NCBI GenBank assembly: GCA_017428035.1
Contig: JAFRRR010000127.1
Coordinates: 1 to 64,000, forward strand
Length of the DNA stretch: 64,000 nucleotides
Direction: 5' to 3'
DNA from: Bacteroidales bacterium
GTDB taxonomy: Bacteria; Bacteroidota; Bacteroidia; Bacteroidales; UBA932
Shown: one piece after another, positions 1 through 7,985 of the stretch
Numbering within the stretch: the first letter of the stretch is position 1
Layout: the number at the start of each line of letters is the position of its first letter
Notes under the pieces: generated by a model
Seen by the model: only the letters and a program-made list of their open reading frames with translations
What the model was told of the DNA's origin: nothing
Database searches by the model: none
Translations under genes and position numbers: made by a program

Positions 1-54
1 AAAAGCAGTGGAAAAAGCCAGCAAGGCAATCATTGTGATGAGATATCGTTTCAT
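1..54 (-). CDS. Secreted protein, N-terminal fragment only
   Basis: Only the first 18 codons are inside the window, and the gene continues beyond base 1. The visible residues are Met-Lys-Arg-Tyr followed by a hydrophobic stretch (Leu-Ile-Thr-Met-Ile-Ala-Leu-Leu-Ala-Phe), which is the start of an export signal peptide. The start codon is 11 nt downstream of the stop of the MalY/PatB gene on the same strand, so it is probably the next gene of that operon. No function can be given. Confidence 0.6.
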   Translation of the reverse strand, partial: MKRYLITMIALLAFSTAF

Positions 55-65
55 AGCGCAATAGT

Positions 66-1283
66 TTATTTCATAAGACGTTTGAGACCGGAAACCAATC
101 GTGACAGGCCTTTGTCGAACAGCGCCGGCGGGCAAGCCAGATTTATGCGGATATAACCGTCGTCGCCATACATACTTCCGGCATTTATCCAAACCTGCTC
201 TCCGCGGAGCAACTCTTTCTCTATGTCCATAGAAGACCTCTTGACTTTACTGGTATCGACCCAGACAAGATAAGTAGCCTGAAGATCGGCCACCGGCAGC
301 TGAGGCAAATCGCGGCGGAAAGCCAGCAGCAGCGACTGATAGTTACGTTTGATGGTGGCGTTCATGGCCGCCAGCCAGTCGGCACCCTCGTCGCTGTAGG
401 CAGCAACTGTGGCCACCGGGCCGAAAGGATTCACATCGCAGATTTCATAGACGTTAAGGATATGGTCTATCGCCTCGCGCCACTCGGGCCGGTCACTTAT
501 AATAGTGGCCATCTTGAGGCCTGCGAAATTGAAACTCTTAGACGGCGAAACCAGGGTGACACTGCCGTGCACAAACTCCTGGCCAAGGGTGGCAAACGGG
601 ACATATGGTTTACCGCCGTGAATAATCTCGCAGTGAATCTCGTCGCTGATAACAATCACGCCGTGGCGAAGGGCAATCTCCCCCGCCCTTCGCAATTCAT
701 CGGCACTCCAGATCCTTCCCGCCGGGTTGTGAGGGTTGCACAGCAGCAGGATTTTGTTGGCAGGGTCGGCACATTTGGCCTCCAGATCCTCAAAATCCAT
801 ATCGTATGTAAAGCGGCCGTCAGGCAGGTTGCGGCGAACCATTGGTGACTCCACCACAGTACATCCGTTATTCTTGACAGAAGAGAAGAAACAATTGTAC
901 ACTGGCGTCTGGATTATGACTCCGCCGCCGTCGGGCGCCAGAGCCTTGATGCAGGCAGATATTGCCGGCACGACCCCGGTGGTATAAAGCATCCACTCCC
1001 GTTTGAAGGAGGCGCCGTGACGCTTTTGGAACCAGTTGATCACCGACTCGAAATATGGTTCCATAGGCTTTACATAGCCAAACACGCCGTGCTCCAGGCG
1101 GCGGCGCATAGCCTCCATCACGCACGGGGCAACGGGAAAATCCATATCGGCCACCCACAGCGGTATCACATCGGCCCTCTGTTCAGGGGTCAGCACTACG
1201 CCTGCAGGCAGGTCGGCATCCCACTTATAGCAGCCGCTTCCGCGACGTTCTATCAGATAGTCAAAGTCATACTTGGTATTCAT
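66..1283 (-). CDS. MalY/PatB family PLP-dependent aminotransferase (putative C-S lyase)
   Basis: A 405-residue fold-type I PLP enzyme of the MalY/PatB group. Members usually act as cystathionine beta-lyases that split C-S bonds, and some moonlight as regulators. The start matches the family: an N-terminal tract with Pro-Leu-Trp-Val-Ala-Asp-Met-Asp-Phe near residue 40. The PLP lysine lies in Ser-Pro-Ser-Lys-Ser-Phe-Asn-Phe near residue 245. The cofactor motif Asn-Pro-His-Asn-Pro-Ala-Gly near 190 and Ile-Ser-Asp-Glu-Ile-His near 215 are also present. Length is normal for the family (~390-400). It lies 2 nt downstream of the DUF3737 gene in a tight minus-strand operon. The family assignment is firm. 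The substrate (cystathionine, cysteine or another C-S compound) cannot be read from sequence. Confidence 0.9.
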   Translation of the reverse strand: MNTKYDFDYLIERRGSGCYKWDADLPAGVVLTPEQRADVIPLWVADMDFPVAPCVMEAMRRRLEHGVFGYVKPMEPYFESVINWFQKRHGASFKREWMLYTTGVVPAISACIKALAPDGGGVIIQTPVYNCFFSSVKNNGCTVVESPMVRRNLPDGRFTYDMDFEDLEAKCADPANKILLLCNPHNPAGRIWSADELRRAGEIALRHGVIVISDEIHCEIIHGGKPYVPFATLGQEFVHGSVTLVSPSKSFNFAGLKMATIISDRPEWREAIDHILNVYEICDVNPFGPVATVAAYSDEGADWLAAMNATIKRNYQSLLLAFRRDLPQLPVADLQATYLVWVDTSKVKRSSMDIEKELLRGEQVWINAGSMYGDDGYIRINLACPPALFDKGLSRLVSGLKRLMK

Positions 1284-1285
1284 AG

Positions 1286-2131
1286 CTATTGTCTTGTTTC
1301 TATTATGCAGTCGGCCGGCTTGCGGATATTATCATCCAGGGTAATGCTGCCTATGCTGTCGGCAACGATATGTCCGGAAGTCGGATTCTTAATATTCTCT
1401 ATATGCCCTCGGATGTCGGCCCTCACAGTACTGTATTCAAACACGCGGTCGCAGGCGGCGTCAAACGAGCAACCCTCCAGCACCAGGTTGTCGCCGTAGC
1501 AGAGCAGCTGCTCGCCGGCAAGGCGGCAATTCACCAATCGTACATTCTTTGAGTGCCAGGCAAGATATTCACCGTCTATCTCGGAGTCAATGACGGTGAC
1601 ATTCTCGCACTCCCAGAAAGAATCCTTAGTTGTAATTCTGGAGTTGCGCACCACCACGTTCTTGCAGTACTGGAACACATATTTCGCGTCGCTCACCAGG
1701 CCGTCGACCTCAATGTTCTGCGAGTACATAAACGGATAGGTGCCGCCGTGCAGCTCCACATCTTTCAGACGCAGACCGTCAACCTTCCAGAACACCTCGT
1801 CGGCATCGTTTATTACCACTTTCTCCAGCACCACATCGTGCATCTCGCGGAAGAACTTGGGGCCGTCTATCACGCAATTGCTCATCTTAAGGCCGTTGGT
1901 ATACCATATGGCCGAGCGCGACTCCGGGGCAAAGTAGCAGTCCCTGACATCCAGATTGTCCACGTGCCATAGCGGATACTTTCCGTAGAACTTGCAGCCT
2001 ACAACCTCCAGGTTGCTGCAGTGCTTTATGGCACTCTCGCCGTCGGTAATAACTATATTTTCCAGACGCGCGTCGTGCACCTCAAACAGCGGCCTCTCGC
2101 CGCCAAAAGATTTATTGCTTATTGTATACAT
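1286..2131 (-). CDS. DUF3737 family right-handed beta-helix protein
   Basis: A 281-residue cytoplasmic protein (no signal peptide) built of short repeats with periodic Asn/Cys/Val, such as 'LEVVGCKFYGKYPLWHVDNL'. This is the pattern of a right-handed parallel beta-helix, and it matches the DUF3737 family. Family function is unknown. Members are often found beside MATE exporters and MalY-type enzymes, as here. The start codon lies inside the 3' end of the MATE gene (20-nt overlap), which suggests translational coupling. The stop is 2 nt before the MalY/PatB gene. No catalytic residues can be named. Confidence 0.8.
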   Translation of the reverse strand: MYTISNKSFGGERPLFEVHDARLENIVITDGESAIKHCSNLEVVGCKFYGKYPLWHVDNLDVRDCYFAPESRSAIWYTNGLKMSNCVIDGPKFFREMHDVVLEKVVINDADEVFWKVDGLRLKDVELHGGTYPFMYSQNIEVDGLVSDAKYVFQYCKNVVVRNSRITTKDSFWECENVTVIDSEIDGEYLAWHSKNVRLVNCRLAGEQLLCYGDNLVLEGCSFDAACDRVFEYSTVRADIRGHIENIKNPTSGHIVADSIGSITLDDNIRKPADCIIETRQ

Positions 2132-3530
2132 TCATCCATTTTTCGCCACGGACGCGAAGCAGGAACAGCGCACCGCGGACATTTAGTTCTATAAACATTG
2201 CTATCCAATAGCCCATAAGGCCATAGCGTGGAGTCAGGATTATTGCAAGCACAATTCGTACCGCCCACACGCTTATAAGATTCAAAAAAGCGGGCACTTT
2301 GGTGTCGCCGGCTCCAATGCAGGCGCCAAAGGCCACTATAGATGCTGCATATCCCGCTTCGGCAAATGCCTCCAGTCTCAGGCATCGGGCGCCCAGCGCC
2401 ACCACATCGGCATCCACGCTCAGCAGGCCCATAATAGGCGCCGCACAGAAATACATAATCACCGCCAGGAACACCATCATTCCTATACCGAAGGCGATGG
2501 TTATCCAGCTGAAACTGCGGGCCAGGTCGCGGCGCCGGGCTCCAAGGCTCTGCCCTACCAGCGTAGTGGCGGCATCGCCCATACCGTAGCCGGGCATATA
2601 GCAGAAACTCTCGGCAATTATGGCAAATGAGTTGGCGGCGATGGCCACTGCGCCCAGCGGCGCCACAATCAGGGTGCTGGCGATATAGGCGCCGCGCATC
2701 ACCAGATTCTGGAACCACATAGGGCCTGTGATCTTTGAAGCCTTGCGCAAAACTGCCATATCGGGGGCAAAATCTCCCTTATGTTTGAGGATAGCCAGGT
2801 CCTTGTTTCTGGCCAGCAGGAAATACATAATGACTATGGCGGTTATTGCCTCGGCCAGGCCGGTACCCAGTGCTGCACCGCGCACGCCCATACCTGCACC
2901 TGGCATAGTGAATGTCATCCCCAGAACCGTCATTTCCCGGGTCGGGAAAATGAAAAGGAAGTTGAATATCACGTCCAACACGCACATTAGCACGTCCATC
3001 AGCGCCGGGATTTTCATATCGCCGCTGCACTGCAGCATTGTCACGCCAAAGAACGTGAGCTGCATCACCGGTACAAACAGACAATAGATGCGGAAGTAGG
3101 CGCTGGCATCGCTGCATATGGCCTCTTCGCCGCCCAGCCAGTGCGGCAGCGGGCCTGCAATCAGCAGGCCTATCACACTCATTACAAGAGAGAAGATCAC
3201 AACCACTGCAAGGCCCTGCCGCAATACGTTTCGGGCCGATGCAAAGTCATTGGCCCCAATCAGATGCGCGACCTGCACAGAGAAGCCCTGGCCGTTGGCC
3301 ATACAGAAGCCGCCAATCAGCCATATGGATGTGGAAACCAAACCAATGGAGGCGGACGGGCTGGCGCCCAGGCTGCCCACCATAGAGGCATCTATGAACT
3401 GCAGCAGCGTAGAGGCCATCTGGGCCAGTATCGCCGGGCCGCACAGCAGCAGCGTGAGTTTGATGCGTTCTTTGAGACTGAGCGCAACTCCGGTGCGGAT
3501 ACTCTCCAGCAGTATGTCCTTCTGTTTCAT
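2112..3530 (-). CDS. MATE family efflux transporter
   Basis: A 472-residue inner-membrane protein with about 12 hydrophobic segments in two halves, as expected for multidrug and toxic compound extrusion transporters of the DinF/NorM type. These export cationic drugs or metabolites using Na+ or H+. Family traits seen are the N-terminal 'LLLCGPAILAQMASTLLQFID' region (helix 1-2) and the later 'GQSLGARRRDLAR' loop, the usual MATE signature after helix 7. Spacing to YitT upstream is 6 nt, and the 3' end overlaps DUF3737 by 20 nt. Substrate is unknown. Confidence 0.92.
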   Translation of the reverse strand: MKQKDILLESIRTGVALSLKERIKLTLLLCGPAILAQMASTLLQFIDASMVGSLGASPSASIGLVSTSIWLIGGFCMANGQGFSVQVAHLIGANDFASARNVLRQGLAVVVIFSLVMSVIGLLIAGPLPHWLGGEEAICSDASAYFRIYCLFVPVMQLTFFGVTMLQCSGDMKIPALMDVLMCVLDVIFNFLFIFPTREMTVLGMTFTMPGAGMGVRGAALGTGLAEAITAIVIMYFLLARNKDLAILKHKGDFAPDMAVLRKASKITGPMWFQNLVMRGAYIASTLIVAPLGAVAIAANSFAIIAESFCYMPGYGMGDAATTLVGQSLGARRRDLARSFSWITIAFGIGMMVFLAVIMYFCAAPIMGLLSVDADVVALGARCLRLEAFAEAGYAASIVAFGACIGAGDTKVPAFLNLISVWAVRIVLAIILTPRYGLMGYWIAMFIELNVRGALFLLRVRGEKWMNVYNKQ

Positions 3531-3536
3531 TAAATG

Positions 3537-4451
3537 TTACAGAGGAGCCGATTCGTTTTCTTTGCGGTAGTTCCAATGAGGCACGGAGAAGAAGCCGTTG
3601 CCGTTCACATCGTGGGCGTCGGTTATCACCACAAATGCCGCCGGATCAATCTTGCGGATGCGGTTTTCGCAGGCAGAAGCCTCGCGCTTGCTCACCACCG
3701 CCATTATCAGCTTCTTGTCATTGTCGGTATAGAGGCCCTTGGCATCTACATAAGAGCCGCCGTGCCCCGTCTCATAGAGTATAAACTGCTTTATATCGTC
3801 TATCTTGTCGGTGACGATAGTGAGCATACAGTTGGGATTGGTGACGTTCAGTTTGTCTATGGTGAGCGAATACGCCAGAATGGCCATCAGAGAGTACAGC
3901 GGCACCAGCGGGTCTTTGAAGGCAAGCCAGCCCAGCAGCACTATAATGGAATCTATCACCAGTATAACCGAACTCAGATTCAGGCCCCACGAACGGGAAA
4001 TCACACGCGCCAGGACGTCGGTGCCGGCGTTGGTGCCGTAGCTGCTGATAACAAGATAAACCCCGATTCCCAGCAACAGCCCGCCGAACAGGGCCGACAG
4101 CAGCACATCGTTCTCTATCAGAGCCTTGCCGCCAGACAGGGCTTCTATCACATCGGTAAAGATAGCGATTGCCACAAAGGCAACAATGGTGCGCGCCCCG
4201 CTGCGAAGGCCCAGCTTGCGGGAGGCCAGAATCAGCAGCGGCACATTGAAAAACAGCGCCATTATACCAATGGGCAGGCCGTCCGGGGCAAAGGAAAAGA
4301 TTCCTTTGGTAATATGATGAAGGATTATGGTGATACCGTAGACTCCTCCCGGCACTATGTGGTGCGGGGCGAAAAACAGGACGTAAGCCACCGCCTGCAG
4401 CAGCGCTCCGGCCAAAATCAGGATGTAATCTACAGCAGGTTTCCTTTTCAT
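3537..4451 (-). CDS. YitT family membrane protein (DUF161 + DUF2179)
   Basis: A 304-residue protein. The N-terminal ~200 residues hold about six transmembrane helices with the family motif 'FFAPHHIVPGGVYGITIILH' near residue 25 and a 'YGTNAGTDVLARVI' segment near 165. The last ~80 residues are a soluble DUF2179 domain ('LTIVTDKIDDIKQFILYETG'). YitT proteins are widespread putative transporters without a settled substrate. The gene starts 4 nt after the first P-II-like gene, so it is co-transcribed with the DUF1538 module. Confidence 0.9.
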   Translation of the reverse strand: MKRKPAVDYILILAGALLQAVAYVLFFAPHHIVPGGVYGITIILHHITKGIFSFAPDGLPIGIMALFFNVPLLILASRKLGLRSGARTIVAFVAIAIFTDVIEALSGGKALIENDVLLSALFGGLLLGIGVYLVISSYGTNAGTDVLARVISRSWGLNLSSVILVIDSIIVLLGWLAFKDPLVPLYSLMAILAYSLTIDKLNVTNPNCMLTIVTDKIDDIKQFILYETGHGGSYVDAKGLYTDNDKKLIMAVVSKREASACENRIRKIDPAAFVVITDAHDVNGNGFFSVPHWNYRKENESAPL

Positions 4452-4455
4452 AGGA

Positions 4456-4767
4456 TTACTCCTTGACGGTGGTGGTGCGATTCACCGGGAGAGAAAAGAT
4501 TATTCCCTTGGCCTCGTCGGCTATGCCGGCTTCCTTGTAAACAGCCTTCTCCACGTCGTCTTTGATGCTCTTGGGCACCAGAATCATAACCAACTCCTTG
4601 TCGGGCTGGATTTTGATATTGAAGAATTCCTCAGACTCGGGATTGGCGCTGCCGCGGGCGCGAAGAATTGTGCCGCCTTTTGCTCCGGCAGCACGGGCCG
4701 CCTCCATTACATTCTGTGAAAAACCTGCATTGACTACGCAGACCACAAGTTCATATTTATTTTCCAT
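4456..4767 (-). CDS. P-II-like signalling protein (103 aa)
   Basis: A 103-residue protein with the ferredoxin-like P-II fold: an N-terminal strand 'YELVVCVVNAGFSQNVMEAA', a Gly-rich turn 'AGAKGGTILRARG' and a later 'ELVMILVPKSIKDDVEKAV' helix. P-II trimers bind ATP/ADP and effectors at subunit clefts and gate transporters through the T-loop. The segment equivalent to the T-loop has no tyrosine, so classical uridylylation is unlikely. It lies 1 nt downstream of a second P-II-like gene and close to a DUF1538 membrane protein. This suggests it regulates that protein (inference). No glnA or amtB is adjacent. Confidence 0.8.
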   Translation of the reverse strand: MENKYELVVCVVNAGFSQNVMEAARAAGAKGGTILRARGSANPESEEFFNIKIQPDKELVMILVPKSIKDDVEKAVYKEAGIADEAKGIIFSLPVNRTTTVKE

Positions 4768-4768
4768 A

Positions 4769-5137
4769 TTATTCGGTTTTGACGGTTCGTTTATCGTTGC
4801 TCAAAAAGCCATATACCAGCGTGCCGATGACACTGGTGAGCGGAATTGTGAAGGCCAGGCCTTTATAATCCTTTCCCTTGAGAAACTGTTCCTGCATCAC
4901 AGCGAACAAATCGTCCGCCTCGTCGGCCCTCACAAGACTCACAATCAGAGTCTTCGGGCGCTCTGCTAGACCCAGGTAATCCAATATGAGATGGGTTGTA
5001 CCCTTGGCCGGAACAGTGAGCTGAAGGTTGGCCTGATGAGACTGGATTATGCTCTGATAGTAGGCCGCCTTGTCGTTGTGTACAATGGCCATAAGCATCT
5101 CCAGTTTAACGGGGGCTATATTGTTTTTATTCTCCAT
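4769..5137 (-). CDS. Second P-II-like protein (122 aa), divergent
   Basis: A 122-residue protein with the same strand-helix-strand order as P-II-like proteins ('LEMLMAIVHNDKAAYYQSII', then a hydrophobic strand around 'PKTLIVSLVRADEADDLFAV'). It lacks the Gly-rich turn seen in its neighbour. The C-terminus carries a short hydrophobic stretch, 'SVIGTLVYGFL', which could contact the membrane. It starts 3 nt after DUF1538 and ends 1 nt before the 103-residue P-II-like gene. The two probably act together, possibly as a heteromer or as two independent sensors for the DUF1538 protein (inference). Confidence 0.65.
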   Translation of the reverse strand: MENKNNIAPVKLEMLMAIVHNDKAAYYQSIIQSHQANLQLTVPAKGTTHLILDYLGLAERPKTLIVSLVRADEADDLFAVMQEQFLKGKDYKGLAFTIPLTSVIGTLVYGFLSNDKRTVKTE

Positions 5138-5140
5138 ATG

Positions 5141-6697
5141 CTATTCGAAATAGATGATTTGGTCGTCGGCGGCAGCCAGGATACGGCGGATGGCGGCACT
5201 CTCTCTCTGGCGAACGCTCAGAACCGACTTAAATCCGAGTGTCTGGATAGTGATGAGCGGCGTCATAGCCACCATAGCCACCACGCCAAATGCAAAGTCC
5301 ATCACAGCGCTCTCGCCCTGCATTGTGGCGCAGGCGCCAATCACCAGCGGCAGAATGAAACTGGAGGTCAGCGGACCGCTGGCAACACCGCCCGAGTCAA
5401 AAGCAATGGCGGTGTAGAGCTTAGGCACAAAGAACGAGAGTCCCAGCGAAATCAGATATCCGGGCACCAGATAATACAACAGGGAGAAGCCGAAGTATAC
5501 CCTGAGCACCGAGAGTCCTATGGAAATGCCGACGCCTATCGAGAGAGCCAGCATCATCTGTCGCTTGGAGACTTCGCCTCCGGTAATTTCTTCTACCTGG
5601 CCATTCAGAACGTGCACGGCCGGCTCGGCCAGAACAACCACCATACCTATCACAAAGGCCAGCGCAATCAGCAGCCAGGGGCTGTACTCTGCCATCTGCA
5701 GGCCAATTTTATAGCCGATAGGCATAAAGGCCATTGCCACGGCAGAGAGAAAGACAACCAGGCCGATAAGGGTATAAACGATACCGATAATAATCTTGAT
5801 AATCTTGCTGATGGGAAGTTTGAGCACAGTGAACTGAAGCACCACGAAAAATAGGAACACCAGCCCCAGAGAGCGGAGCACATCCCATAGATTGTCTCTG
5901 AAAAGGTCCCATACACCCTCGGAGAGTATATTCTCCATAGAGTAGTCGGGAATTGCATACGCGAGGTCGCCGCTGGCACTGATCGAGAGCAGCAGGACAG
6001 CCGCAATAGGGCCCACAGAGCAGAGGGCGATGAGGCCGAAACTGTTTTCACTGGCGTTGCGTCCACCCACAGAGAGGGCGATGCCGACACCCAGGGCCAT
6101 TATAAACGGGACCGTGATGGGGCCGGTGGTCACACCGCCGGAGTCAAATGAGAGCGGCAGGAAAGAGCCTCTGCCTGAGCTTAAAAGCAAGGAAGCCAGG
6201 CAGAAAAGTATCATATAGAAGAACAGCAGGATGCTGGTCAGATCTGCGTGGAAAATAATCTTGAGCACACCAAGGAGCAGGAACAGGCCAACTCCAAGGC
6301 CAACCGAGAGCAGCAGAGCCGTGGGACTTATCACAGCCTTGACCTGGCCGGCCAGCACCGCAAGGTCGGGCTCGGCTATGGTTATCACAACTCCCATAAG
6401 GAAACTGACGATCAGCAGTACCCCAAGCCGCCTGGACTGAGTCAGGCCCTCACCCACGTGCTGGCCCATAGGGGTCATTGCCATATCGGCACCTACATTA
6501 AAGAAACCTATACCCACAATAAGCAAAACTGCGGCAATTGCAAACACGCCCAACTCTTTGGGAGAGATATCAACCCAGGGGGTAAGTGACAACAGTAACA
6601 CCAATATGCTCACGGGGAGCACCGATGTGAGCGCCTCTTTGAGTTTGTCGCGCAGCGCTTTGCTTAATTCCGAAAAAATAGAACCAGATTTAGCCAT
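5141..6697 (-). CDS. DUF1538 integral membrane protein with internal duplication (putative transporter)
   Basis: A 518-residue polytopic membrane protein. I chose the start at 6697 (Met-Ala-Lys-Ser-Gly-Ser) because a -7 promoter box lies just upstream; a longer reading frame to 6823 would run into the divergent chorismate mutase gene. The protein is an internal repeat. 'AEPDLAVLAGQV' in half one matches 'AEPAVHVLNGQV' in half two, and 'FDSGGVTTGPITVPFI' matches 'FDSGGVASGPLTSSFI'. Such paired motifs, likely re-entrant and with conserved Asp and Glu, resemble a transporter with two symmetric units. Family function is undescribed. It heads a run with two P-II-like genes and YitT. Confidence 0.88.
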   Translation of the reverse strand: MAKSGSIFSELSKALRDKLKEALTSVLPVSILVLLLSLTPWVDISPKELGVFAIAAVLLIVGIGFFNVGADMAMTPMGQHVGEGLTQSRRLGVLLIVSFLMGVVITIAEPDLAVLAGQVKAVISPTALLLSVGLGVGLFLLLGVLKIIFHADLTSILLFFYMILFCLASLLLSSGRGSFLPLSFDSGGVTTGPITVPFIMALGVGIALSVGGRNASENSFGLIALCSVGPIAAVLLLSISASGDLAYAIPDYSMENILSEGVWDLFRDNLWDVLRSLGLVFLFFVVLQFTVLKLPISKIIKIIIGIVYTLIGLVVFLSAVAMAFMPIGYKIGLQMAEYSPWLLIALAFVIGMVVVLAEPAVHVLNGQVEEITGGEVSKRQMMLALSIGVGISIGLSVLRVYFGFSLLYYLVPGYLISLGLSFFVPKLYTAIAFDSGGVASGPLTSSFILPLVIGACATMQGESAVMDFAFGVVAMVAMTPLITIQTLGFKSVLSVRQRESAAIRRILAAADDQIIYFE

Positions 6698-6703
6698 ATC
6701 ACA

Positions 6704-6711
6704 CAAAGATA
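6704..6711 (-). promoter_or_regulatory. -7 promoter box of the DUF1538 operon
   Basis: On the minus strand the sequence reads TATCTTTG, an exact Bacteroidota -7 box (TAnnTTTG). Its 3' end is 6 nt from the start codon at 6697, so the predicted transcript start falls at or beside the ATG. The message may be leaderless. It shares a 40-nt gap with the divergent aromatic operon. Confidence 0.55.
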
Positions 6712-6737
6712 GCGAAAAAATTATCATCTTTGCAGAT

Positions 6738-7985
6738 ATGAGTGACTTTCGCAGCAAAATAGATGAGATTGACGCACGTATGGCGCGGCTTTTCGAAGAG
6801 AGGATGGCCGTGGTAGAGTGCATCGCTCAGGAAAAGAAAGCCTCTGGCCGTCCCGTGGAAGACCTCGAGAGGGAAAAATCTATGATTGAAAAGCGTTGCA
6901 GCGAGATTTCCGACGAACGGCTAAAAGGCTATTACGCCGCTTTTCTGCGCAGTGTAATAAGCGTTTCCAAGAACTATCAGAGTGACCTGATTCACGAGGC
7001 CAAAATGCCCTGTCACGACATAATTATAGAACGCGGCAGCCTGTCGTCGGCAGGAAGGCTTTTGGGCATCTGCGGCGGCAAGGTGCTGGTTGTGACCGAC
7101 AGCGGAGTGCCGGCAGAATATGCAAAGGCAGTGGCCGCTTCTATGCAGGGCCGCGCCAGCGAGGTGCTGATACACACTTTTGAGCAGGGTGAAACCAGTA
7201 AAAACCTGGCCACATATAGCGATATTGCCCAGGCGCTGGTCTCCGGCGGCTTTACCCGCAGCGATGCCGTGGTGGCCGTTGGCGGCGGTGTTGTGGGTGA
7301 CCTGGCCGGTTTTGTGGCAGCCACATTTATGCGGGGCATCCGTTTCTACAATGTCCCCACCACTCTTCTCTCGCAGGTAGACTCTTCAATAGGCGGCAAA
7401 ACCGCAATTGACTTTGGCGGAGTAAAGAATATCATAGGGGCTTTCCATATGCCCGTTAAGGTGCTGATAGACCCCGATACCCTGGCGACATTGCCGGCAA
7501 GGCAGTTGCACAACGGCTTGGTGGAAGCCATCAAGATGGGCGCAACCAGCGACGCCTCTTTGTTTGAACTGATAGAGAATTCCACTGACTTGCTGGCCGA
7601 TGCCTCTGAGATTATCCGCCTGAGCCTGAATGTAAAGCAGGCTGTAGTGTGCGCCGATCCCAAAGAAAAGGGGCTGCGCCGAGTACTGAACTTTGGCCAC
7701 ACGCTGGGCCACGCCATAGAGGCCTCCTGCGGCGGCAGATACATCCACGGGGAGGCGGTGGCGATAGGGATGCTGCCGTTTGCCGACGAACCCGCCAGAA
7801 GCCGCATCCGCCGCGTCCTTGAAAAATACGGTCTGCCGACCTCTTGCGATATGGATGCAACCGCCATCCGTGAACTTATATCCCACGACAAGAAGGCATC
7901 CGGGAGCGAAATCACAGTGGTGCGCGTGAGCGAGATTGGCAGTTTCAGCTTCGAAAAGATCAATATCCAAGATTTGGCAATATGA
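6738..7985 (+). CDS. aroB: Chorismate mutase (AroQ class) - 3-dehydroquinate synthase fusion
   Basis: A 415-residue two-domain enzyme. Residues 1-85 form an AroQ-type chorismate mutase. By alignment with the E. coli mutase, the active-site residues are all present: Arg5, Arg22, Lys33, Asp42, Arg45, Glu46, Ser77 and Gln81. From about residue 95 on it is dehydroquinate synthase, which makes dehydroquinate from DAHP using NAD and a metal. It has 'GGGVVGDLAGF', 'PTTLLSQVDSSIGGKTA', the metal-site Glu in 'GLVEAIKMG' and His residues in 'NFGHTLGHAIE' and 'HGEAVAIGM'. The start at 6738 is chosen because the mutase domain begins there; an upstream in-frame ATG at 6558 would overlap the divergent DUF1538 gene. 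First gene of the aromatic operon. Confidence 0.93.
   Translation: MSDFRSKIDEIDARMARLFEERMAVVECIAQEKKASGRPVEDLEREKSMIEKRCSEISDERLKGYYAAFLRSVISVSKNYQSDLIHEAKMPCHDIIIERGSLSSAGRLLGICGGKVLVVTDSGVPAEYAKAVAASMQGRASEVLIHTFEQGETSKNLATYSDIAQALVSGGFTRSDAVVAVGGGVVGDLAGFVAATFMRGIRFYNVPTTLLSQVDSSIGGKTAIDFGGVKNIIGAFHMPVKVLIDPDTLATLPARQLHNGLVEAIKMGATSDASLFELIENSTDLLADASEIIRLSLNVKQAVVCADPKEKGLRRVLNFGHTLGHAIEASCGGRYIHGEAVAIGMLPFADEPARSRIRRVLEKYGLPTSCDMDATAIRELISHDKKASGSEITVVRVSEIGSFSFEKINIQDLAI

Noticed and set aside
6558-6737. An N-terminal extension of the chorismate mutase-AroB protein
   Set aside because: It would overlap the DUF1538 gene and cross the promoter region, and the mutase domain starts at 6738.
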